DNA from: Dyella ginsengisoli LA-4 | Lineage (GTDB): Bacteria; Pseudomonadota; Gammaproteobacteria; Xanthomonadales; Rhodanobacteraceae | Length of the DNA stretch: 64,000 bases | NCBI RefSeq assembly: GCF_000334915.1 | Contig: NZ_AMSF01000037.1 | Span: 62,001 to 126,000, forward strand | Reading direction: 5' to 3' | Shown: piece by piece, positions 57,052 through 64,000 of the stretch | Layout: each line of letters opens with the position of its first letter | How positions within the stretch are numbered: position 1 is the first letter of the stretch | Translations under genes and position numbers: made by a program | Notes under the pieces: model-generated | What the model was told of the DNA's origin: nothing | The model's input: only the letters and a program-made list of their open reading frames with translations | Databases searched by the model: none

Positions 57052-57470
57052 GCCACGCCGGAGGCCACCTCGACCTCAGCCGGCCGCTGCTTTCCGGCAT
57101 CTACGACGTGGACGCGCGCGACTACCCCGCGCTCGCGGCGCAGGCGCGCCGGCACGAACTGGCACTGCGCCGGATCGACCTCGCCGACTGCACCGGCAAG
57201 GCCGCGCTGCTGGCGCGCATCGCCGATACGCTGCAGTTGCCGGAGGACTTCGGCTTCAACTGGGATGCGCTGGCCGACTGCCTGCGTGACCCGGGCTGGC
57301 AGCCGGCCTGGGGCCACGTGCTGCTGTTCGAACACGTCGACCCGCTGCGCCGGGGTGCACCGCACGACTTCGCGATCCTGCGCGGCGTGCTCGACGACGC
57401 GGCCACGTTCGCGCTGGAGCACGACCGGCCCTTCTTTGCCTTCTTCCCCCTGCCCGCCACCGACGACTGA
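57048..57470 (+). CDS. Barstar-like ribonuclease inhibitor
   Basis: This 140-aa protein of the barstar family has the conserved helix region KAALLARIADTLQLPEDFGFNWDALADCLRD, including the FNWDAL stretch that plugs the RNase site. ATG at 57048 inside the RNase stop. A cytoplasmic antidote paired with the secreted RNase is the classical barnase-barstar layout. Here it may protect against self-intoxication, or against a related toxin from siblings. Confidence 0.9.
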   Translation: MSHAGGHLDLSRPLLSGIYDVDARDYPALAAQARRHELALRRIDLADCTGKAALLARIADTLQLPEDFGFNWDALADCLRDPGWQPAWGHVLLFEHVDPLRRGAPHDFAILRGVLDDAATFALEHDRPFFAFFPLPATDD

Positions 57471-57476
57471 ACTGCC

Positions 57477-57707
57477 ATGGAACACATCGACTTCGCCCTG
57501 GAACCGCCGCACGACTACGTGGAGCTGAACCAGCTGCTCAAGCTGGCTGGTCTGTGCGACAGCGGCGGTGCGGGCAAGGCCATCGTTGCCGCCGGGGTGG
57601 TCGCCGTGGACGGCACGCTGGAGCTTCGCAAGACCTGCAAGATCCACGCAGGACAGCGCGTGGTGGTGGACGACGAGGTGACGATCCTCGTCCACGCGGC
57701 GGACTGA
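57477..57707 (+). CDS. S4-type RNA-binding protein (YbcJ-like)
   Basis: This 76-aa protein is a single S4 domain: VELNQLLKLAGLCDSGGAGKAIVAAGVVAVDG then ETRKTCK-type residues and GQRVVVDDEVTI. YbcJ-like proteins bind structured RNA; the exact target is unknown. It follows the barstar gene by 6 bp and is probably co-transcribed with it, although the functional link is unclear. Confidence 0.85.
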   Translation: MEHIDFALEPPHDYVELNQLLKLAGLCDSGGAGKAIVAAGVVAVDGTLELRKTCKIHAGQRVVVDDEVTILVHAAD

Positions 57708-57717
57708 GCCGCCGCGC

Positions 57718-58533
57718 TCAGCGTGGCAACATCGCCAGCCGGCGGTCCAGCCCGGCATGCGCCGGCAGCACCAGCATGAAGTGGCGCTCCAGCACCCGAC
57801 GGATGTCGGTGGTGGTCGGCAGCGGGTAGCGCTCGCTCGGCCCGCCGCGATGATGGATGGTGAACTCGTGGTTGCGCAGGGTCAGTCGCTGGTCGGCGAT
57901 GGTGCGCGCCACGATCAGCTGGTGGGTGAACGGCGAATCGTGATGGGTCGACACGTAGTGGTTGGCCACGGCCAGGTCGATCTCCTCGCACGGCTGCTGG
58001 CGGAACCGGTACAGGCTGCGCCACTGGCCCGACACCTGCGCCTGCAGCAGCCATTCGTCGTCGCGCTCGAGCAGGCGGCAGGGCTCGTGGGGGGTGAGCT
58101 GCTCCAGGCCGCTGGTCAGTCGAAGGGCGCTGGACAGGCTGAGCCCGCCGAAGCCGGCATCGACCAGCCACGGCTCGTCGTCGATGACCACGCGCAGCAC
58201 CATGTGGCTTTGCGCAGCGGGGGCGCCCTCGGGGCGATTCCACAGCACCCGGGCCAGCAGGCAGTCCACCGGCAGGTCCAGCGAGCGCAGCACTTCGGCG
58301 AGCAATCGGTTGTGCTCGAAGCAGTAACCACCGCGGCCGCGATGGACCAGCTTGTCCTCGATGCCCAGCGGATCGAGGTCGATCGGCTTGCCCATCAACG
58401 CATCGAGGTTCTCGAAGGCGATCGCTGCCACGTGCGCCCGCACGATGCCCTGCACGGTCGCCAGATCCGCGCGCATCGGGTCGAGAAAACCGATGCGGCG
58501 TGCATAGGCGCCGAGGTCGATGACCGGATGCAT
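57718..58533 (-). CDS. nat: Arylamine N-acetyltransferase
   Basis: This 271-aa enzyme of the NAT family transfers acetyl from acetyl-CoA to arylamines and hydrazines. The catalytic Cys71 is in RGGYCFEHN; the triad His and Asp lie in the following HMVLRV and WLVDAGFGG segments. The start is taken at the ATG at 58533 (MHPVIDLGAY), the closest match to family length; an ATG at 58545 adds four residues. Divergent from msrA with a 178-bp gap. Confidence 0.92.
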   Translation of the reverse strand: MHPVIDLGAYARRIGFLDPMRADLATVQGIVRAHVAAIAFENLDALMGKPIDLDPLGIEDKLVHRGRGGYCFEHNRLLAEVLRSLDLPVDCLLARVLWNRPEGAPAAQSHMVLRVVIDDEPWLVDAGFGGLSLSSALRLTSGLEQLTPHEPCRLLERDDEWLLQAQVSGQWRSLYRFRQQPCEEIDLAVANHYVSTHHDSPFTHQLIVARTIADQRLTLRNHEFTIHHRGGPSERYPLPTTTDIRRVLERHFMLVLPAHAGLDRRLAMLPR

Positions 58534-58711
58534 GCACGCGCCCATGGCCTCAGGCGCTCCCCGCGGGCAGTTGCCGCGGCGTAACCGCCGGGCGACCGGC
58601 GGCGAAGTGACGGGCGGACGCCTGGCGACGCATCCTTTTCCGCGACCGCTGCGTAGAGGATGCTGTCGCGGATCGGCGGCCTTCCCCCCTGCCACTCCAG
58701 GAAGCCTCCCC

Positions 58712-59416
<705 letters not shown>

Positions 59417-59460
59417 CCGGCCCCCACCCTGGCACTGGGCGACGCGCTGGCGGTCCATGA

Positions 59461-62253
59461 TCATCCGGCCCGCGGCGGCGGCACCAGGCGCAGGCGGGTC
59501 GGCGGCTGGTTGCCGCCTGACTTGAGCATGCGCATGAGATCCGGCACCTCCAGCGGGCGGGCATAGAGGTAGCCCTGCCCTTCCTCGCAGCCGGCGCGCA
59601 GCAGGAACTCGTGCTGCTCCTCGTCCTCGATGCCTTCGGCGATGGCGTAGAGCCTGAGGCTGCGCGCCATCGCCAGGATCGCCTCGACGATGGCCACGTC
59701 GTCCGCGTTGCGCGGGATGCCGGTGATGAAGGTGCGGTCGATCTTCAGGCAGACCACCGCCGGCAGCTTGAGGTAGGCCAGCGAGGAGTAACCGGTGCCG
59801 AAGTCGTCGATCGCCACGCCCACGCCCATGGTGTGCAGCGCGTACATGGTGCGGTGGGTGCCTTCGCCCAGGCGCAGGATCGCGCTCTCGGTGATCTCCA
59901 GCAGCAGGCGCTTCGGATCGACCTGGTAGTCGCGCAGCGCCCTCTGCAGCCCCTCGATGAAGGCCGGGTGGCCGAACCAGCTGGCCGAGACGTTCACCGC
60001 GATGCGGATCGGCGCGACCCGCTCGTGCTCCCACTGCTTGATCCAGGCGCAGGCCGCGCGCAGTACCCACTCGTCGATGCGGCGGATCAGGCCCAGGCTC
60101 TCGGCCATCGGGATGAAGTTGTCCGGCATCACCAGTCCGCGCTTCGGATGCTGCCAGCGCAGCAGCGCCTCGGCGGCCACCACGCGCCCGGTTCGCAGGT
60201 CCAGGCTGGGCTGGAACACCAGCCGGAACTCGTCGTTGGCCAGTGCCTGGCGCAACTCGGACGCCAGCTGCAGGCGCTTGCGCGCATCGGCCTGCATGAT
60301 CGGCGAGTAGAAGCGGAACGCGTTGCGCTCCTCGCTCTTGGCCGCATACATCGCCGCGTCGGCGTTGGTGATCAGCGCCGACGGGGTCTCGCCGTCCAGC
60401 GGGTAGCTGGCGATACCGATGCTGGCGCTGAGCACGATGTCGTATTCGTCCACCGGGATCGGCGCGGCCAGCGCGGCCAGCAAGCGGCTGGCGACGTGCG
60501 CAGCCTCGTCGCGGGTGTCCAGCCCGGTGACCAGGGCGGTGAATTCGTCGCCGCCGATGCGCCCGGCCAGGTCGTTCGGCCCCAGCTCGGCCAGGATGCG
60601 CTCGGCCACCCGCGCCAGCAGCCGGTCGCCGATGGCGTGGCTGTAGCTGTCGTTGACGATCTTGAAGGCATCCAGGTCGATGAACAGCACCGCCACGCAG
60701 CTGCGGCTGCGCGAGGCGAGCTCCAGCGCGTCGCCGCAGCGGCGCTCGAACTCGGTGCGATTGGCCAGCCCGGTCAGCAGGTCGTGGGTGGCCAGGTGCT
60801 CCAGCCGGCGCTGGTCCGCCTTGGTGGTGGTGATGTTGGTGAATACCGCCACGTAGTGCAGTACCTGGCCGGCATCGTCGCGGATCGCTCTGATGCTGAG
60901 CAGTTCGGGATAGGTGCTGCCGTCGCGACGACGGCTCTTCACCTCGCCGCGCCAGTTGCCGCCCAGCTCGATCGAGCGCCAGACGCTGTCCGGCAGCGGA
61001 CGGTCGTCGGCCAGGCATCGGGTTTCGTCGAAGCGCACGCCCTGCAGCGCCTGCGCGGTGAAGCCGGTGATTTCGACGTGGGCGGCATTGACCGTGACCA
61101 CGCGGCGGTCGGCGTCGGCGATGATCACGCCCTCGGCGATGCTGCCCAGCGCCTTGGCGGCGATGCGCCGCTCGTGCTCCATCGCCACGCGGTCGGACAC
61201 GTCGCGGACGATCGCCTGGCTGACCTCGGTATCGCCCCAGCGCGCGAGGCTGCTGCGTGTTTCCACCGGCCTTACCGCTCCCCCGCGGCCGAGCAGCGAG
61301 GTCAGCGCGATATCGCCCTCGCGGCTGCCGACCGGAGGCAGTCCGTTTTCGAGGTCGAGGGGGTCGTGGGCGAACAGCGACGTGAAGTCCCGCCCGACCA
61401 GCTCGCGCTCGTTGCATCCGGTCCAGGCCGACGCGGTGCGGTTGGCGTCCAGCACCCGGCCGGAACGCCGGTCGACCATGACGATGGCATCGCCGGCGCT
61501 GTCGAACAGCAGGCGATAGCGCTCCTCGCTGCCGCGGATGCTCTCGACGATCCGTCGGGCCATCCACAGCCACAGGCCGGCGGCGAGGCAGAACGCACCG
61601 ATCACGCACCAGAAGAGCATCTGACCGGCCCAGATGGCGCCCTTGACCATCTCCACCGAAAACAGGTTGGTGCGCGGCTCCATGAAGGCGTTGAGGGTGT
61701 TGATGCGCTGGCGGATGCGGGTGATCTCGTCAGCCGCCGGCGTCCCCTTCGCATAGAGCTGCTGGATCTGGACGGCCATGCGGCCCAGCTCGTCGATCGA
61801 TGCGTCGGTGGAGCGCCAGGCGTCCAGCGATGCCCGGAGGTGCGGCGCTCCGGTGAAGTGGCGCAGCATGAAGATCATGCCGGGCTTGGAGGCCGGCATG
61901 ATGTTGCCCTTGCGGAACACCTCGTCGATGTCCTGCTTGCGGTAGTGGCCGGATGCGATCGCATCGCGGCCCCAGCGGTCGCTCTCCAGCAGGTCGTAAT
62001 GGCGCTGGAAATGGGCAAGGTCGTCCGGGGACCCGCTCAGCGCGTAGTTGTCCAGGTCGATCACGGCCTGCTTCTGCGCCTTGGACCAGATGCTCTCGCT
62101 GTTCAGGAAACCAGCGAGAGTCACCTGGATCTGCAGGACGCCCCAGGTCATCGCCATGATCAGCACGATGGCCAGGGCCAGCGCGTAGGCGAGCGGCATC
62201 AGTCGCCGTGTCAGCGACCGCTGTACGCTCAGACTGTTACCCGCAAACCGCAT
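59461..62253 (-). CDS. PAS-GGDEF-EAL cyclic di-GMP protein
   Basis: This 930-aa membrane protein has two transmembrane helices (about 20-42 and 208-230) bracketing a periplasmic helical sensor. Two PAS domains (about 245-345 and 365-480, e.g. FDSAGDAIVMVDRRSGRVLD) follow. A GGDEF domain with intact signature IGGDEF (near 567) and an EAL domain with AEALLRW (near 693), DDFGTGYSSLAYL and KIDRTFI complete it. Both catalytic motifs are intact, so it could make or break cyclic di-GMP. ATG at 62253. Confidence 0.93.
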   Translation of the reverse strand: MRFAGNSLSVQRSLTRRLMPLAYALALAIVLIMAMTWGVLQIQVTLAGFLNSESIWSKAQKQAVIDLDNYALSGSPDDLAHFQRHYDLLESDRWGRDAIASGHYRKQDIDEVFRKGNIMPASKPGMIFMLRHFTGAPHLRASLDAWRSTDASIDELGRMAVQIQQLYAKGTPAADEITRIRQRINTLNAFMEPRTNLFSVEMVKGAIWAGQMLFWCVIGAFCLAAGLWLWMARRIVESIRGSEERYRLLFDSAGDAIVMVDRRSGRVLDANRTASAWTGCNERELVGRDFTSLFAHDPLDLENGLPPVGSREGDIALTSLLGRGGAVRPVETRSSLARWGDTEVSQAIVRDVSDRVAMEHERRIAAKALGSIAEGVIIADADRRVVTVNAAHVEITGFTAQALQGVRFDETRCLADDRPLPDSVWRSIELGGNWRGEVKSRRRDGSTYPELLSIRAIRDDAGQVLHYVAVFTNITTTKADQRRLEHLATHDLLTGLANRTEFERRCGDALELASRSRSCVAVLFIDLDAFKIVNDSYSHAIGDRLLARVAERILAELGPNDLAGRIGGDEFTALVTGLDTRDEAAHVASRLLAALAAPIPVDEYDIVLSASIGIASYPLDGETPSALITNADAAMYAAKSEERNAFRFYSPIMQADARKRLQLASELRQALANDEFRLVFQPSLDLRTGRVVAAEALLRWQHPKRGLVMPDNFIPMAESLGLIRRIDEWVLRAACAWIKQWEHERVAPIRIAVNVSASWFGHPAFIEGLQRALRDYQVDPKRLLLEITESAILRLGEGTHRTMYALHTMGVGVAIDDFGTGYSSLAYLKLPAVVCLKIDRTFITGIPRNADDVAIVEAILAMARSLRLYAIAEGIEDEEQHEFLLRAGCEEGQGYLYARPLEVPDLMRMLKSGGNQPPTRLRLVPPPRAG

Positions 62254-62323
62254 CGCCCGCCTTTACGCCGGAGGGCACCGGACTGGGCGCCCTTCCCCTG
62301 TTTTCTCCTTCCGCGACAATCCT

Positions 62324-63100
62324 TTAGGCCGCGGCCTCGCTAAGCAACAACCGGTCCGGGCAATTCTGGATGCACCGGTCCCCCAGCAGGATCATGCTGG
62401 TGTAGCTGCGCTTGATGCACTCGGCGAGATGCGCCACGTCGTCGGCCGAAGGGTCCATGCCCATCAGCGTGCAGACGATCTCCAGCGCTTCCCACGGGTG
62501 AGTGTCGTCATAAGCGGCATGAAGGTGCAACCACTTTAGCGCGGAAGTTCTTATCGAAGGATCAAAGCTTTCCCGATACTTCGTGCTGTCGTAGATCATC
62601 TGCGACCACTCCCCGGTCACCCCCTCGATGGCGTAATTGGTGGCCACGATACCGGCCGCCAGGCTGCCGCGGGCGCAGATGTCCTCGCACCAGCGGGACA
62701 GTCCGTCGGTACCGTGCGGGGGCGCCTCGCCGAGCAGCCGCTCGCGTGGCACGCCGGCGCCTTCGGACCAGTGGATCCAGTACTCGGCATGGTTCTGCTC
62801 CACCCGGATGTTGCGCACCAGCCAGCGCCGGGCCAGGTTGTCGCCGGGACTGCGTCCGTAGCGGGTCTTGAGCAGGCTCAGCGCCATGAAGCTGGGAAAG
62901 CGCTCGATGAAGGGCCACAGGCCCAGCATGAAGTTCGCCGTGGACTCCTCGTCCAGGCGCAGGTCCATCATCAGCTTCCAGATCTCGTGGTCGAGAACGC
63001 GGGCCTTGGTGCTCTCGCAGTCGGCGATCATGTCCTGCGCCCATTGCGGGTAGCTGGACAATTCGGTGAGCGGGCCGGTGCGTTCGAAATGCTTGTTCAT
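62324..63100 (-). CDS. Haem-oxygenase-like (TenA/CADD-type) protein
   Basis: This 258-aa all-helical protein of the TenA/haem-oxygenase-like superfamily resembles the iron-containing redox enzyme group. Possible metal ligands are in HEIWKLMMD, IRVEQNHAEYWIHW (E-x3-H), ATNYAIEGVTGEW and HLHAAYDDTHPWEALE, a set like the diiron site of CADD-type oxidases. ATG at 63100 with GAGGAG upstream. The substrate is not predictable. It is distinct from thiaminase TenA, as no thi genes are near. Confidence 0.8.
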   Translation of the reverse strand: MNKHFERTGPLTELSSYPQWAQDMIADCESTKARVLDHEIWKLMMDLRLDEESTANFMLGLWPFIERFPSFMALSLLKTRYGRSPGDNLARRWLVRNIRVEQNHAEYWIHWSEGAGVPRERLLGEAPPHGTDGLSRWCEDICARGSLAAGIVATNYAIEGVTGEWSQMIYDSTKYRESFDPSIRTSALKWLHLHAAYDDTHPWEALEIVCTLMGMDPSADDVAHLAECIKRSYTSMILLGDRCIQNCPDRLLLSEAAA

Positions 63101-63509
63101 GCGGAACTCCTCTAGTGCCTTTGACGGACTGTGGCTGCCGGCTGGTCCGGCGTATCGGCCGGATGTCCGGTGATCGGGCAGCATCGATCCCGGAAAACGT
63201 CGCTCCGGTCCCTTGCAGGGCCGGGCCGGAGCGGAAAAGCCGTCTCAAGGGAGGAGGAGACCGCTGCGCCGCCGCATCGACCGGCGCGTATTCCTCCCGG
63301 GGAAGATCCTGTGGATAGGCCTCGGCGCATGATGCGATCCGGTTCGCATCCTGTGGTGCATGTGCCTTCCAGCCGTTCAGTTATGGTGCCCAGCCTCCCT
63401 GCCGCTGCCCGGGTGAAAGCGGATTGATACCGCATGGATGGAGTCACCGCGAGCACGCGCAAAGATGCGACGGGACGTGTGGGAAGCCGGCCCGGCGGAA
63501 CCTCGGCGA
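63101..63509. other. Non-coding stretch upstream of the TenA-like gene
   Basis: It holds the promoter of the haem-oxygenase-like gene and the terminator side of the TPR gene. Several small open frames cross it, but none has a ribosome site or family match. I see no clear regulatory motif. Confidence 0.4.
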
Positions 63510-64000
63510 TCAGGGCGCGGTTCCCGGTCCCTTCGCCAGCAGGGCGCGGAACGGAGCCTGCTCGGCCTCGGCCACACCTTCGCGCTGCATGTCCGCCAGC
63601 GCCTGCCGCAGGCGGGGCCGGGCCTCCCCGATCCGCCCCATCCGCCACAGGATCTGCGCGCGCAGCGCGCTCAACACGGCGGCGCGGCCGGGATCGGAGG
63701 TGGTGCTCTGGTAGGCCGCCGGATCGACCTGGTCGATCAGCGCCAGCGCCTGCGCCTGCTGGCCCAGCGCGCTGAGCACGCCGGCCTCGGCCACCCGCGC
63801 GGCCTGCAGCACCGGACTGTGCTCGCCCGAGGTCTTCGCCAGGCCCTGCCCGGCGGCGCGGATGTCCGCCAGTGCCGCGGTCAGGTCGCCGGCATCCTGT
63901 TCCTGGGTGCCCAGATTCAGCCGCTCGACCAGGGTGTACTGGCTGTCCGGCCCCCAGCGGCGCAGGGTGCGCTGGTAGACATCGCGCTCGATCGCCAGCG
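63510..64000 (-). CDS. C-terminal part of a TPR-repeat protein (partial)
   Basis: The frame is open from the right window edge to a TGA at 63510. The visible 162 residues are helical TPR-type repeats: VYQRTLRRWGPDSQYTLVER, NLGTQEQDAGDLTAALADIR, LSALGQQAQALALIDQVD, ILWRMGRIGEARPRLRQAL. In Xanthomonadales such tails often end a serine/threonine kinase or winged-helix regulator, but the N-terminal domain is outside the window. It is incomplete at its 5' end. Confidence 0.75.
   Translation of the reverse strand, partial: LAIERDVYQRTLRRWGPDSQYTLVERLNLGTQEQDAGDLTAALADIRAAGQGLAKTSGEHSPVLQAARVAEAGVLSALGQQAQALALIDQVDPAAYQSTTSDPGRAAVLSALRAQILWRMGRIGEARPRLRQALADMQREGVAEAEQAPFRALLAKGPGTAP

Overview
The window is high-GC DNA that reads like a chromosomal segment of a Xanthomonadales (Lysobacterales) gammaproteobacterium, probably of the Rhodanobacteraceae/Xanthomonadaceae type. 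The evidence is a protein with the XVIPCD tail used by the Xanthomonadales bacteria-killing type IV secretion system, a folC-dedD-cvpA-purF operon, and many GGDEF/EAL, SRPBCC, VOC and DUF455-type genes in the usual style of that order. No species can be named from sequence alone.

Region 1 (1-15.0 kb) is a genomic island that continues off the left edge. Its left part is a plus-strand anti-phage cluster. It starts with the tail of an upstream gene and continues with a short PglZ-domain protein, a DUF1156 adenine methyltransferase with zinc ribbons, an unrecognised 165-aa protein, an SNF2-like helicase, an unrecognised 143-aa protein and a single-chain GmrSD-type (DUF262+DUF1524) restriction enzyme. 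The set resembles a type-3-like BREX system in a non-canonical order with a type IV restriction add-on. Its right part is a minus-strand mobility module: tyrosine integrase, 343-aa unknown protein, AlpA-like regulator, RepA-like ATPase, small protein and a degenerate zinc-ribbon-like protein.

Region 2 (15.1-31.3 kb) is core chromosome: a DUF6165 gene, an unusually long HAL/PAL-family ammonia-lyase, hisS, tRNA-Pro(CGG), several small enzymes, an operon running NTF2-like, GNAT, nitrilase, folC, SPOR protein, cvpA, purF, and a copper module (cueR-like regulator plus CopA-like ATPase behind a MerR-type operator).

Region 3 (31.3-35.6 kb) is a predicted type IV secretion effector locus: a 767-aa lipase with a C-terminal XVIPCD-like signal, preceded by two tandem ankyrin-repeat lipoproteins that are likely immunity proteins. 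The two lipoproteins arose by tandem duplication, and a 24-bp scrap of the effector start remains between them.

Region 4 (36.6-40.1 kb) holds an Arr-type rifampin ADP-ribosyltransferase and next to it a small integron cassette array with five attC-like sites, all pointing the same way and carrying small membrane or secreted proteins. No integron integrase is in the window, so it looks like a CALIN (attC cluster without integrase).

Region 5 (40.3-64.0 kb) is again chromosomal: an ABC exporter, endonuclease V, an MscS-type channel, an AraC regulator with a VOC partner, a UspA-SulP pair, secreted hydrolases, a DUF72 protein, a GAF-GGDEF cyclase, an SDR, a barnase/barstar pair, an S4 RNA-binding protein, an arylamine N-acetyltransferase, an exported MsrA, a PAS-GGDEF-EAL protein, a haem-oxygenase-like protein and the tail of a TPR protein at the right edge.
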